A stretch of DNA of 64,000 bases from Compostimonas suwonensis (GCF_002797855.1 NZ_PGFB01000001.1:1-64000); one strand, 5' to 3'. Shown: positions 33,665 to 42,669, numbered from the stretch's first letter. Notes: generated by a model from the letters alone, not told the origin. Program-made: numbers and translations.

Positions 33665-33712
33665 CACTCCCACTCCCACTCCCACTCCCACTCGCACTCC
33701 CACTCCCACTCA
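33665..33712. repeat. Eight-unit CACTCC hexamer repeat
   Basis: Six exact CACTCC units plus one CACTCG (unit 5) and a final CACTCA make 48 bases. The last unit runs into the left end of palindromic element B. It is a variable-number tandem repeat type of sequence. Confidence 0.9.
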
Positions 33713-33792
33713 AAACGACGGAGATCCGCCCGAAAACCGGCCTGAAACGGGAGAAACGGGCCTCAGCGGGCGAAATCTCCGTCGTTTTGAGT
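33708..33792. repeat. 85-bp palindromic element, copy B
   Basis: The same outer arms as copies A and C (ACTCAAAACGACGGA and its complement) are present, and here the pairing runs 18 bases. The interior has a further CGCCCG/CGGGCG pair. It lies between the ends of the fprA-like gene and the upstream region of the hydrolase gene. Confidence 0.85.
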
Positions 33793-33846
33793 AAGCAAGG
33801 CCGTTACACAGGCCGGAAGCAGGCGAACCGCGGAGGCCGGAGCGCG

Positions 33847-35211
33847 TCAGTCGGCGTCGGTGCGGGAGATGCGCACCATCTCGTCGCGGGGCACGACCTT
33901 GATGCGCACTCGGCCCTCGGGCTCGCCGAGGGCGAGCTCGTGCTGGTCGAGACGGTGCCAGCCGTCGAGGTCGGTGTACTCGACGCCACGCGACTGCAGC
34001 AGCTCGACGACGCTCTCCTCCGACGGCGAGGAGGGCGACCACCAGTTCGCCTGGTCGTTGATGATATGGCGGACCGTCTCCATCGCATCCGACTTCGTGT
34101 GGCCGATGAGGCCCACGGGTCCGCGTTTGATCCAGCCGGTCGCGTAGACCCCGAACATCTGCTCGTTGTCGTCGCCGTGCAGCACCTGACCCTCATGGTT
34201 CGGGATGACGCCGTGCCGCACGTCGAAGGGCACACCGGGCAGCTCCGAGCCGAAGTACCCGACCGCGCGGTAGATCGCCTGGATCGGGATCTCGCGGATC
34301 TCGCCCGTGCCCACGACGCCGCCCTCGGCATCCGGCGCGGTGCGCTCGTAGCGGAGGGCGCTCACCCGGCCGTTCCCGTCGCCCACGATCTCGAGCGGCT
34401 TGGCGTAGAAGTGCAGGTGCAGGCGGCGGCTCGCGGAGCCGATCTCGCGGGTGCGCCACTGCTGCAGCACCCGGTCGATGACCATGACCTGCTTGTTGCT
34501 CGCGATCGCCGCCCTCGCCGCCTCGTCGTAGTCGAAGTCCTCGTCGTAGAGCACCATGTCGACGTCGTTCAGCTCGCCGAGCTCGCGCAGCTCGAGCGGG
34601 GTGAACTTGACCTGGGCGGGCCCGCGGCGGCCGAAGACGTGCACGTCGGTCACGGGCGAGGCTTTGAGGCCCTCGTAGACGTTCGCGGGGATCTCGGTGG
34701 GCAGCAGGTCGTCGGCATGCTTGGCGAGCATCCGCGACACGTCGAGGGCCACGTTGCCGTTGCCGATGACAGCGACCGACTGCGCCTCGAGCGGCCAGGT
34801 GCGCGGAACGTCGGGGTGGCCGTCGAACCAGCTCACGAACTCGGCGGCGCCGTAGGAGCCGTCGAGCCCCACGCCCGGGATGTCGAGATCGGCGTCGCGC
34901 ACCGCCCCCGTCGCGAAGATGACGGCGTGGTAGTGGCGTTTGAGGTCGTCGAGGGTGATGTCGCTGCCGAAGCTCACGTTGCCGAAGATGCGGATGTCGC
35001 CGCGGTCGAGCACCTCGCGCAGGGCCGTGACGATGCCCTTGATGCGCGGGTGGTCGGGTGCGACGCCGTAGCGCACGAGCCCGTACGGAGCCGGGAGCTG
35101 CTCGAAGAGGTCGATCGAGACGTCGAAGCTCCTCTCCGACTTGAGCAGGATGTCGGCGGCATAGATGCCGGCGGGGCCTGCACCGACGATGGCCAGCCTG
35201 AGCTTGGTCAT
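33847..35211 (-). CDS. fprA: Ferredoxin/flavodoxin-NADP+ reductase (FprA-like, adrenodoxin-reductase type)
   Basis: The 454-residue flavoprotein moves electrons between NADPH and ferredoxins. LAIVGAGPAGIYAADIL is the FAD site, APYGLVRYGVAPDHPRIKGI is diagnostic of the adrenodoxin reductase/FprA group, and VAVIGNGNVALDVSRML is the NADP site. VHVFGRRGPAQVKFT, GYFGSELPG and GVYATGWIKRGPVGLIGHTKSDAMET follow in the usual order. ATG 35211 begins MTKLRLAIVG. It lies downstream of the polyprenyl synthase gene on the same strand with a 50-base gap. Likely cytosolic, feeding Fe-S or P450 systems. Confidence 0.92.
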   Translation of the reverse strand: MTKLRLAIVGAGPAGIYAADILLKSERSFDVSIDLFEQLPAPYGLVRYGVAPDHPRIKGIVTALREVLDRGDIRIFGNVSFGSDITLDDLKRHYHAVIFATGAVRDADLDIPGVGLDGSYGAAEFVSWFDGHPDVPRTWPLEAQSVAVIGNGNVALDVSRMLAKHADDLLPTEIPANVYEGLKASPVTDVHVFGRRGPAQVKFTPLELRELGELNDVDMVLYDEDFDYDEAARAAIASNKQVMVIDRVLQQWRTREIGSASRRLHLHFYAKPLEIVGDGNGRVSALRYERTAPDAEGGVVGTGEIREIPIQAIYRAVGYFGSELPGVPFDVRHGVIPNHEGQVLHGDDNEQMFGVYATGWIKRGPVGLIGHTKSDAMETVRHIINDQANWWSPSSPSEESVVELLQSRGVEYTDLDGWHRLDQHELALGEPEGRVRIKVVPRDEMVRISRTDAD

Positions 35212-35262
35212 ACGGGGTTCCTTTCAGGGAGCCCGCCGGGTGGGCGGGCACGCGTTCTGTCG

Positions 35263-36339
35263 CTAGCTGGAGCGCTCGACGATCGTGTCGGCGAAACGCG
35301 AGAGCGCCTTCTTGACCGAGCCGTCCGGGATCGGCTCGAGGGCCGCGACGGCGTCGCGCGCCCAGCGGTGGGCCTCGTCGAAGGTCTCGCGGGTGACCTC
35401 GTGGTCGCGCAGCTCGGCGATCGCCTCGTCGAGGTCGAGCGGGTCGGCGTCGTCGTCGCGATCGACGGAGACGTGGCTCTCGATCCGGGCGAGGAGGGCC
35501 GCGGAGGAGGCGTCCGTGAGCGCCCGCTGCCGGAGCTTGAGCAGCGGCAGGGTGACGACGCCGGCGCGGATGTCGGTTCCCGACGTCTTGCCGGTCTCCT
35601 CGGTTCGCGCGGAGAGGTCGAGCACGTCGTCGATGAGCTGGAAGGCGATGCCGACGCGTTCGCCGAAGTCGACGACCGCCTGCTCGAACTCCGCGGGAGC
35701 ATGGGAGAAGACGATTCCGGCCTGCCCGGCTGTCGCGATGAGCGAGCCGGTCTTGTCGGCGAGCACCGCGAGATAGTGGGCGATCGCGTCGTCGCCCGGC
35801 TGCGGGCCGACGGTCTCGTGCAGCTGGCCGAGCACCAGGCGCTCGAAGGTGTTCGCCTGCAGGCGGATGGCGCGCTCGCCGAGCGCCGCCATGATCTGGC
35901 TCGCCCGGGCGAAGAGCAGGTCACCCGTGAGGATCGCGACCGAGTTGCCCCACACCGTCTGGGCGCTGGGCACCCCACGGCGGCGCTCCGCCTCGTCCAT
36001 CACGTCGTCGTGGTAGAGCGAGCCGAGGTGGGTGATCTCGATGGCAGCGGCGGCCTGCACGACCTCGGGCAGGCCGCCCTCGCCGAGCTGGGCGGTGAGC
36101 AGGGTCAGCATGGGGCGCACGCGTTTGCCGCCGGCATCCAGCAGATAGCGGCCCGTGACGTCGGCGATGCTGTCGGCGAACCGCACCTCCTGCAGCAGGG
36201 TCGACTCGACGCGGGCCAGGCCGTCGTCGACGGCGCGGGCCATGCCGCGGTCTTCGGCAGACGAGAAGACGCGCTCGCTCAGCCCCAACTGCGACGTCAG
36301 CGACGAGCCACGACGGACCACGGGAACGCTCGGTTTCAC
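35263..36339 (-). CDS. Long-chain polyprenyl diphosphate synthase (menaquinone side chain)
   Basis: The 358-residue all-helical prenyltransferase has the first Asp-rich motif in LGSLYHDDVMDEAERRRG and the second in FQLIDDVLDLSA. GGKRVRPMLTLL binds the diphosphate. The residues before the first motif are small, which allows a long chain, as in octa- or nonaprenyl synthases. It probably makes the tail attached by MenA. It lies 23 bases downstream of menG on the same strand, supporting a menaquinone role. GTG/ATG choice: the start at 36339 begins MKPSVPVV. Confidence 0.9.
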   Translation of the reverse strand: MKPSVPVVRRGSSLTSQLGLSERVFSSAEDRGMARAVDDGLARVESTLLQEVRFADSIADVTGRYLLDAGGKRVRPMLTLLTAQLGEGGLPEVVQAAAAIEITHLGSLYHDDVMDEAERRRGVPSAQTVWGNSVAILTGDLLFARASQIMAALGERAIRLQANTFERLVLGQLHETVGPQPGDDAIAHYLAVLADKTGSLIATAGQAGIVFSHAPAEFEQAVVDFGERVGIAFQLIDDVLDLSARTEETGKTSGTDIRAGVVTLPLLKLRQRALTDASSAALLARIESHVSVDRDDDADPLDLDEAIAELRDHEVTRETFDEAHRWARDAVAALEPIPDGSVKKALSRFADTIVERSS

Positions 36340-36362
36340 TCTCTCAGCCTAACGATCGATGA

Positions 36363-37076
36363 TCAGCCGACCGGGAGGCCGGGTTTGACGCCACGGTGCA
36401 GGGCCACGATGCCCGCCGTGAGGTTGCGGTACGCCACGCTCGTGAAGCCCGCGTCGCGGATCCACGAGCTGAGCGTCGGCTGGTCGGGCCAGGCCTCGAT
36501 GGACTCGGCCAGGTAGCCGTAGGCGGCGTCGTTGGAGCTCGCGAAGCGCACGAGGGCCGGCATGACGACACGGAGGTAGGCGCCGTACGCGCTGCGGATG
36601 AGGGGCACCGGAGGTGTGGAGAACTCGCAGACGACGAGGCGCCCGCCAGGCCTCGTGACGCGGAAGAACTCGGAGAGCGCCTGCTGCGGGTCGGCGACGT
36701 TGCGCAGCCCGAAGGAGATCGTGACGGCGTCGAACTCGTCGTCGCCGAACGGCAGGGCCATGGCGTCGGCCTGCACGAACTCGACGTTCGGAACGTGCGC
36801 CTGGCGCGTGCGGCCGACGGCGATCATGCCCGGCGAGAAGTCGGCGGCCACGACGGCGGCGCCGCTGCGTGCGAAGGCCGCGCTCGAGGTGCCCGTGCCG
36901 GCCGCGACATCCAGGACCCGCTCGCCCGGCTGCGGGTCGACGGCCCGTGTGGTCGCCACACGCCAGAGGATGTCGTTGCCCGCGGAGAGCACCGTGTTGG
37001 TGCGGTCGTAGTGGGTCGACACCTCGTCGAACATGGCCGCGACTTCGTCGGGGCGTTTGCTGAGGTCGGCCTTCAC
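36363..37076 (-). CDS. menG: MenG, demethylmenaquinone methyltransferase
   Basis: The 237-residue SAM-dependent methyltransferase performs the last step of menaquinone synthesis. It has the UbiE/MenG motifs VAAMFDEVSTHYDRTNTVLS, VLDVAAGTGTSS (SAM site), ADFSPGMIAVG, DAVTISFGLRNVADP and a closing NLTAGIVALHRGVKP. The GTG start (37076) follows TAAACT (37083-37088) by six bases, which looks like a leaderless promoter. It is divergent from menF, with palindromic element C in the gap. Confidence 0.95.
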   Translation of the reverse strand: MKADLSKRPDEVAAMFDEVSTHYDRTNTVLSAGNDILWRVATTRAVDPQPGERVLDVAAGTGTSSAAFARSGAAVVAADFSPGMIAVGRTRQAHVPNVEFVQADAMALPFGDDEFDAVTISFGLRNVADPQQALSEFFRVTRPGGRLVVCEFSTPPVPLIRSAYGAYLRVVMPALVRFASSNDAAYGYLAESIEAWPDQPTLSSWIRDAGFTSVAYRNLTAGIVALHRGVKPGLPVG

Positions 37077-37117
37077 CGTACTAGTTTACGGGCGCGCGGC
37101 CACCCCACCCCTTCCAT

Positions 37118-37202
37118 ACCCAAAACGACGGAGATTCCATGCAGAACAGCAGTTTTGGAGCCCAAAGCCCCCTCCTGAGCGAAAAGTTCCGTCGTTTTGA
37201 GT
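37118..37202. repeat. 85-bp palindromic element, copy C
   Basis: It has the same length and outer arms as copies A and B, with one mismatch (ACCCAAAACGACGGA at the left end). The interior is unlike A and B. Because it lies between the divergent menG and menF promoters it cannot be a terminator for either gene. Confidence 0.82.
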
Positions 37203-37295
37203 CGGATGCGGGGACGCGGGGCGGAGGGGAGGCGGGAAGGGCCGGGCGTCCGCCGGGCACAGAGCGCACCCAGCGGACGGGCGTATTGTGAAGAG

Positions 37296-38585
37296 GTGAG
37301 CACAACCGCTGCGCCCGTTCGGGCGTTGACCGTCGAGACCACTCCGGTCGACGACATCCGCCACCTCATCCCGCTCCTCGATTCGAGCGAGCCGCTCCTG
37401 TGGATGCGCAAAGGCGAAGGGCTCGCCGGCATCGGCGAGTCGATCCGGCTCGAGTTCTCCGGGCCCGACCGCATGGCCCAGGCCGCAGAGGCCTGGCGCC
37501 TCCTGGCCTCCGCCGCCACCGTCACCGACCCGATCGGCCGGCCCGGCACGGGGCTCGTCGCTTTCGGAACCTTCACCTTCTCGGCGCACAGCGGCCTCAC
37601 GAGCGTGCTCATCGTTCCCCGCACGATCGTCGGGCGGCGAGGCGGCATCAGCTGGATCACCCGCGTGCAGGCGAACGACGGGCTCGATTCATCCGCTCTC
37701 GCCGGGGCGTCGGTGACGGCGAGCGCCGTCGCGGGCAGGATGCCGCAGGCCACCCCCTTCGGCTCCGAATACCGCATCTCGCTGCTGCCCGGCGCCATGG
37801 GCAAGGCCGACTACAGCACGGCCGTCGCGACCGCCGTGGAGCGCATCGGCAGGGGCGAGCTCGAGAAGGTCGTGCTCGCCCGCGACCTCGTCGGCCACCT
37901 GCCCCTCGAGTCCGACCGCCGCAGACCCCTCGTCGAGCTGGCCCTCGGCTACCCCGACTGCTGGACCTACGCCGTCGACGGCTTTATGGGCTCGAGCCCC
38001 GAGACACTCGTGCGCGTCGACCACGGCACCGTGAGCGCGCGCGTGCTCGCCGGCACGATCTCGCGCGGCGGCGACGCCGAGGCCGACCACGACTCGGCGG
38101 TCGCGCTCGCCACGAGCTCGAAAGACCGCGACGAGCACCAGTTCGCCGTGCAGAGCGTGCTCGCGGCGCTCAGCCCGCACAGCTCACGGCTCGTGACGAG
38201 CGAGATGCCGTTCACGCTCAAACTGCCCAACCTGTGGCACCTGGCGACGGATGTCGAGGGCACACTGAGCGACGGATCGACGTCGCTCGACCTCATCGCC
38301 GCCCTGCACCCGACGGCCGCGGTCGCCGGAACCCCCACGGCCTCGGCCCTCGCCCTCATCGACGAGCTCGAGCCCTTCGATCGCGGACGCTACGCCGGGC
38401 CGGTCGGCTGGGTCGGCGCAGACGGCGACGGCGAGTGGGCGGTCGCCCTGCGCTGCGCCCAGGTGTCGCCCGCCGGCGACATCACCGCCTATGCGGGTGC
38501 CGGCATCGTCGCAGACTCCGACCCCGAGCGCGAGCTCGCCGAGACGCGTATGAAGTTCCGCCCCGTCGTCGAGGCCTTCGGCTGA
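37296..38585 (+). CDS. menF: MenF, isochorismate synthase
   Basis: The 429-residue enzyme turns chorismate into isochorismate, the first committed step to menaquinone. The chorismate-binding fold shows GELEKVVLARDLVGHL, FMGSSPETLVRVDHGTVSARVLAGTISRGG, SSKDRDEHQFAVQSVL, FTLKLPNLWHLATDVEG, LHPTAAVAGTP and GPVGWVGADGDGEWAVALRCA. A C-terminal AGAGIVADSDPERELAETRMKF is also typical. GTG 37296 sits six bases after TATTGT, so the transcript is probably leaderless. A strong hairpin follows the stop. Confidence 0.95.
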   Translation: MSTTAAPVRALTVETTPVDDIRHLIPLLDSSEPLLWMRKGEGLAGIGESIRLEFSGPDRMAQAAEAWRLLASAATVTDPIGRPGTGLVAFGTFTFSAHSGLTSVLIVPRTIVGRRGGISWITRVQANDGLDSSALAGASVTASAVAGRMPQATPFGSEYRISLLPGAMGKADYSTAVATAVERIGRGELEKVVLARDLVGHLPLESDRRRPLVELALGYPDCWTYAVDGFMGSSPETLVRVDHGTVSARVLAGTISRGGDAEADHDSAVALATSSKDRDEHQFAVQSVLAALSPHSSRLVTSEMPFTLKLPNLWHLATDVEGTLSDGSTSLDLIAALHPTAAVAGTPTASALALIDELEPFDRGRYAGPVGWVGADGDGEWAVALRCAQVSPAGDITAYAGAGIVADSDPERELAETRMKFRPVVEAFG

Positions 38586-38609
38586 GCCGATTCCTCCTCG
38601 CAAAGATGA

Positions 38610-38648
38610 TCAGAGGGCCCGTTCGGTCTAACCGGACGGGCCCTCTGA
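38610..38648. terminator. 18-bp hairpin in the menF convergent gap
   Basis: TCAGAGGGCCCGTTCGGT pairs with ACCGGACGGGCCCTCTGA around a 3-base loop with one G-T pair. It lies 25 bases after the menF stop and 16 bases before the end of the convergent membrane protein gene. Probable bidirectional terminator. Confidence 0.75.
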
Positions 38649-38663
38649 CGGTCCTGGTGAGGA

Positions 38664-39077
38664 TCAGGCTGCGGGAGAATGGCGAATCGTGTGCCGTGAG
38701 TTGAAGGCCCAGGCCAGACCGACGGCTAGACCGAGTATGCAGACGACCAGTGCGACGGAAGCCCAGACCGGCGAACCGGTCATCATCGAGGCGGTGCTTC
38801 CCGCTAGCCCGATCACGAGCGCTGACCCATAAACAGCCCCCGATGCCACCTGCCCGATCGGGGCGAGGATCCCGTTGCCTCTCGGCTGGATCGCTCGGGG
38901 AATCGTGGCGAACGCCGCCGCGAGCGCGACGAACGCGGCAGTCGGTGACACGATCGGCACTCCGGCCGATTCCAGTACCGAGGCGACAAGGACCGCCGCC
39001 ACAAGAGCCACCCCGGCGAGGACCCCCGCCCTGCTCGATGGGAAGAACGGCCGCGGCTGCTTCGGGATAGTCGACAT
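38664..39077 (-). CDS. Small integral membrane protein of unknown function
   Basis: The 137-residue protein has about four hydrophobic segments (about 18-38, 44-60, 72-92, 102-124) and short loops; no signal peptide cleavage site is visible. I do not recognise a family. ATG 39077 has a strong AGGAGGGG upstream. It lies 33 bases after menD on the same strand and may be co-transcribed with it. A general stress or envelope role cannot be told from the sequence. Confidence 0.7.
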   Translation of the reverse strand: MSTIPKQPRPFFPSSRAGVLAGVALVAAVLVASVLESAGVPIVSPTAAFVALAAAFATIPRAIQPRGNGILAPIGQVASGAVYGSALVIGLAGSTASMMTGSPVWASVALVVCILGLAVGLAWAFNSRHTIRHSPAA

Positions 39078-39110
39078 GATCCCCTCCTCGCCTCTGTGAG
39101 AAGCGCGGGG

Positions 39111-40883
39111 TCAGCGGGGCAGCGGGATCTCGAGGATCGACGGACCCGTGAGCGGCGTCGTGAGCGCCTGGTCGAGCTCGGTGCGGGTCGTGGCGCGGGT
39201 GTGCGACCAGCCGTACGCCGTGGCGAGGGCCGCGACATCCACCGACTGGGGCGTGTAGAGCACACGGTCGAAACGGTCCGCCGCCGCCGAGGCCGCAACC
39301 TCGAGGGTGTCGAAGATCGTGCCGCCGCCGTCGTTGCCGACGATGAGCTGGATGCGCGGCCGTGTCTCGGCACTCGGCAGCAGCAGCGAGCCGACGTCGT
39401 GCAGCAGCGCGAGGTCGCCGAGCAGCACCCGGGTCGCGCCGGTCGAGGCGGGGGCCGCGCCGTTCACGACCTCCTGGCTCGCGAGCGCGATGCCGAGCGC
39501 CGTGGCGACGGTTCCGTCGATGCCCGCGAGACCGCGATTGGCGTGCACGACGACGCGTTTGCCGGCAGCCACGCGGTCGAGCTCGCGCACGAGCCTCGAC
39601 GCGCCCAGGACGAGCCGGTCGTGCGGCCAGGTGACCCGCCACACCGCCTCGACGAGCATGCGCCGGGTGATCGGCTGCCGCATGATCGCGAGCTCCTCGC
39701 GGGCGAAGTCGCGACGGTCGGAGATCTTCGCCGAGCGGGATGCCGCGACATCCGGTGCGTCGAGGCTCTCACCGGCATCGACCACACGCCGGCTCGCCGT
39801 CACCCAGGATCCCAGCCAGGCGCGCTGCTCGGCCGAGAGGCTGTGCGGATCGTCGGCGAGCGGCTGACCCTCCTCGTCGACGGCGAGCACCGAGCGGGCG
39901 ACCGTGTGCACCCGATGGCCCGGGTTGTACCACTCCTCGCCCGTCGGCGACACGACGATCGTCTCGACCCCGGGCGTCTGCACGAGCGCGGGCACCTCGC
40001 GGCTGAGCGTCGGATGCCCGAACACGATCGCGCGCTGCACCCGGCCGCCGAAGTCGGCGTCGGCGAGCAGCTCGCGGTAGGCGACGACGGTGTTGGGCCC
40101 GAAGCGGGAGCCGCTCGACACCTCGGCGAGAAGCGGCCAGCCGCCGGCGAGCGCGAACTCCTGCGCCTGCGGGCCGGCCGCGTGACCGGCGATCACGACG
40201 GTGCGCGGGCCGCGACGCACGGGGAAGGTCTCGTGCGGGGGCAGCTGCGGGCGGGGAGCCACCTCTGCGGGAGCGTCGAGGGCGACCGAGCTGCGGGCCG
40301 CCGAGAGCGGCTCGCGGAAGGCGAGGTTCAGTTGCACGGGGCCCGGATCGGCCGAGAGGGTGCCGCACGCGGCATCCATCGCCCGGTCGACGAGCCGGTC
40401 GGCGCGCGTGTCGTCAGCGCCCGTCTCGCCGGCGTGTTCCGTGCCGCCACCCGGTGCCTCGACGTCGACCGAGAGGCGCACGGCCGGCCCGAAGATGCCG
40501 GGCTGCACGGTCGTCTGGTTCGAGCGGATGCCGCGCAGCTCGGCGGGCCGGTCGGCCGTCAGCAGGATGAGCGGAACCCGCGAATGGCTCGCCTCGAGCA
40601 CCGCGGGGTGCAGGTTGGCGACCGCCGTGCCGCTCGTCGTGATCATCAGGGCGGGCATGCCGCTCTCGACCGCGAGCCCCAGGGCGAGGAAGGCCGCAGA
40701 GCGCTCGTCGATGCGCACGTGCAGGCTGATCGCGCCCACGGCCTCGAGCTCGGCGCACGCGAGCGCGAGCGCCTGCGAGCGTGAGCCCGGGCTCAGCACG
40801 ACATGGCGCACCCCGCGGCCCACGAAGGCGAGCAGGAGCCGCGCGGCGAACTCGGTTGCAGGGCTGGTCTGCGGCTCAGGCAT
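39111..40883 (-). CDS. menD: MenD, SEPHCHC synthase (thiamine diphosphate enzyme)
   Basis: The 590-residue enzyme joins 2-oxoglutarate-derived succinic semialdehyde to isochorismate. HVVLSPGSRSQALALA, VRIDERSAAFLALGLA (catalytic Glu), TTSGTAVANLHPAVLEASHSRVPLILLTADRP and ELRGIRSNQTTVQPGIFG are MenD hallmarks. VGNDGGGTIFDTLE is the ThDP/Mg motif near the C-terminus. Length is normal. ATG 40883 overlaps the end of the small membrane protein gene upstream by 8 bases, so the two are likely co-translated. Confidence 0.95.
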   Translation of the reverse strand: MPEPQTSPATEFAARLLLAFVGRGVRHVVLSPGSRSQALALACAELEAVGAISLHVRIDERSAAFLALGLAVESGMPALMITTSGTAVANLHPAVLEASHSRVPLILLTADRPAELRGIRSNQTTVQPGIFGPAVRLSVDVEAPGGGTEHAGETGADDTRADRLVDRAMDAACGTLSADPGPVQLNLAFREPLSAARSSVALDAPAEVAPRPQLPPHETFPVRRGPRTVVIAGHAAGPQAQEFALAGGWPLLAEVSSGSRFGPNTVVAYRELLADADFGGRVQRAIVFGHPTLSREVPALVQTPGVETIVVSPTGEEWYNPGHRVHTVARSVLAVDEEGQPLADDPHSLSAEQRAWLGSWVTASRRVVDAGESLDAPDVAASRSAKISDRRDFAREELAIMRQPITRRMLVEAVWRVTWPHDRLVLGASRLVRELDRVAAGKRVVVHANRGLAGIDGTVATALGIALASQEVVNGAAPASTGATRVLLGDLALLHDVGSLLLPSAETRPRIQLIVGNDGGGTIFDTLEVAASAAADRFDRVLYTPQSVDVAALATAYGWSHTRATTRTELDQALTTPLTGPSILEIPLPR

Positions 40884-41250
40884 CCCGTCGTCCGGGCGGG
40901 TCGGCCTCGCCCGGGCGGCCGTCGGGCGGCGTCTGCCCGTCGTCGAGCTCCGAGAGCTCCTGTTCGAGCTTGCGGATGCGCTCGTCTTGGTCGGGGTCTT
41001 TGATGAGGCCCTTGAGGAAGTCGGGGTCGTCGTCGGGCGCAATCGACCGCGCACGCAGCTGGGACTTGCGGCCACGACCGACGAAGAACCAGAGGATACC
41101 GCCGATGACCGGCAGAAGAAGGATGATGAGAATCCACACGCCACGGGGAAGCCCACGCACGCGCGCACGGTCGAGCATCACACAATCTACGACTGCGTAG
41201 ATGATGAAGGCGGCGGCCACGAGGACCAGCCCGAACAATGCTCGTGCCAT
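40876..41250 (-). CDS. PLDc_N-type small membrane protein
   Basis: The 124-residue protein has an N-terminal span (LFGLVLVAAAFIIYAVVDCVML) and a second span (GVWILIILLLPVIGGILWFFVGR). This is the PLDc_N (phospholipase D nuclease N-terminal) arrangement common in small actinobacterial membrane proteins. A charged cytoplasmic tail with coiled-coil tendency follows (DERIRKLEQELSEL). ATG 41250 comes six bases after TACCAT, so it is likely leaderless. It is coupled to menD. Function unknown. Confidence 0.8.
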   Translation of the reverse strand: MARALFGLVLVAAAFIIYAVVDCVMLDRARVRGLPRGVWILIILLLPVIGGILWFFVGRGRKSQLRARSIAPDDDPDFLKGLIKDPDQDERIRKLEQELSELDDGQTPPDGRPGEADPPGRRDA

Positions 41251-41327
41251 GCACCAATGGTAGTCCGCGAGTCTGGGAGAAACGGCCATCCAGCGCAGCT
41301 CCAGTCGCACGATCGTAGACTTGTGCC

Positions 41328-41621
41328 GTGAAGTCCATTCCGGCCTGGCTCGTCTACACGCTCCTGCGAGTGCTGGCGTTCGCCGCGCCGCTCGCGATCC
41401 TTCTGGTCTTCGGGGTCATCCCCTGGATCGCCACGGTCATCGCGGCGATCGTCGGCCTCTGCGTCTCGTACATCTTCTTGCGCAAACCGCTCAACGCGGC
41501 ATCCCTGCAGCTCTACGAGGCGAGACACCGCGAGCACCACAGCGCGAGCGACGACGACGACGCAGACGAGGATGCAGAAGTCGACCGCGTCGCGAGCTCC
41601 GACCCCGAGGCAAGGGCCTGA
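41328..41621 (+). CDS. DUF4229 small membrane protein
   Basis: The 97-residue protein has two membrane spans (about 6-30 and 33-51) and an FLRKPL motif after them. A charged tail rich in Asp, Glu and His follows. This layout and its place beside menA/menD match the actinobacterial DUF4229 family, whose function is unknown. GTG 41328 is six bases after TAGACT (41316-41321), giving a probable leaderless mRNA. It is convergent with menA. Confidence 0.85.
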   Translation: MKSIPAWLVYTLLRVLAFAAPLAILLVFGVIPWIATVIAAIVGLCVSYIFLRKPLNAASLQLYEARHREHHSASDDDDADEDAEVDRVASSDPEARA

Positions 41622-41679
41622 GCCGCACCGTCGTTCTGGGCGGCCTCGCTCGCCGAGACGGCGAACTCTGCCGTGAGCC

Positions 41680-42669
41680 TCAGATCGCGGAGTAGGGCAC
41701 CACGAGCCCGAAGGCGAGCAGCACACTGTAGGCGAGCGCCGTGAAGCTCGCGAGCTTGAGAGCGAGGATGAGCTCCTTGGGCGTCTTGGCCGTGATCGCG
41801 ATGACGCACGCGGGGAGCGACAGCAGCAGGGCGAAGAAGACCGCGTAGACGGGCGGGTAGAAGAGCGCCAGGAACGCGGCGATCACGTAGGGCAGCAGCA
41901 TGAGGATGCAGAAGACGACCCGCGACGCCGTGCGCCCGATGAGCACCGCGAGGGTCCTCTTGCCGGCGGCCCGGTCGGTGTCGATGTCGCGCAGGTTGTT
42001 GACCATCAGGATGGCGCAGGCGAGAAGACCACCCGCGACGCCGCCGAGCCAGCCCTCGAGGTTGACCGTCCCGGCCTGCACGAAGGTCGTTCCCGCCGTC
42101 GCGACGATGCCGAAGAAGACGAAGACGAAGAGCTCGCCGAAGCCGTAGTACCCGTATGGCCGTTTGCCGCCCGTGTAGAACCAGGCGGCCGCGATCGCGA
42201 CGGCGCCCACCACGAGCAGCCAGTAGTAGCCGCTGATCAGCACGATCGCCAGGCCCGCCACGGCGGCGAGGGCGAAGAAGGCGATGGCGACGCTCAGCAC
42301 GGTGCGCGGCCGGGCGGCACCCGAACCGGTCAGTCGCGCCGGCCCGACCCGGTGGTCGTCGGTGCCGCGCACGCCGTCCGAGTAGTCGTTGGAGTAGTTG
42401 ACGCCGATCTGCAGCGCGAGGGCGACGACGAGGCAGAGGATCGCGAGCGCGAGGTCGAAGCCGTCGAGCAGGTAGGCGGCGCTCGAGCCGACGACGACGG
42501 GGCCGACCGCGAGGGTCAGGGTGCGCACGCGCGCCCCCGAGATCCAGTCGGCCGCGCTCGCCGGCTTCACGGCCTTCGCGGGCGTCTTCCCGGGCGCACC
42601 ACGCCGCCGCAGCTCCTTCGCGGGGTCGAGTCGCTGGGCTTTCGGTCTACCGGGGGTTCGTGCTGCCAC
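41680..42669 (-). CDS. menA: MenA, 1,4-dihydroxy-2-naphthoate polyprenyltransferase
   Basis: The 329-residue membrane enzyme attaches the polyprenyl tail to dihydroxynaphthoate. The UbiA-type Asp motif is NYSNDYSDGVRGTDDHRVGPARL and the second is VNNLRDIDTDRAAGKRTLAV. About eight or nine spans follow a Lys/Ala/Pro-rich cytoplasmic N-terminus of about 40 residues. GTG 42669 lies seven bases after TAGAAT, so the mRNA is likely leaderless although menE is only 10 bases upstream. Confidence 0.95.
   Translation of the reverse strand: MAARTPGRPKAQRLDPAKELRRRGAPGKTPAKAVKPASAADWISGARVRTLTLAVGPVVVGSSAAYLLDGFDLALAILCLVVALALQIGVNYSNDYSDGVRGTDDHRVGPARLTGSGAARPRTVLSVAIAFFALAAVAGLAIVLISGYYWLLVVGAVAIAAAWFYTGGKRPYGYYGFGELFVFVFFGIVATAGTTFVQAGTVNLEGWLGGVAGGLLACAILMVNNLRDIDTDRAAGKRTLAVLIGRTASRVVFCILMLLPYVIAAFLALFYPPVYAVFFALLLSLPACVIAITAKTPKELILALKLASFTALAYSVLLAFGLVVPYSAI

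Noticed and set aside
33665-33712. Hexamer array as a CRISPR-like repeat
   Set aside because: Units are 6 bases with no spacers; it is a simple tandem repeat.
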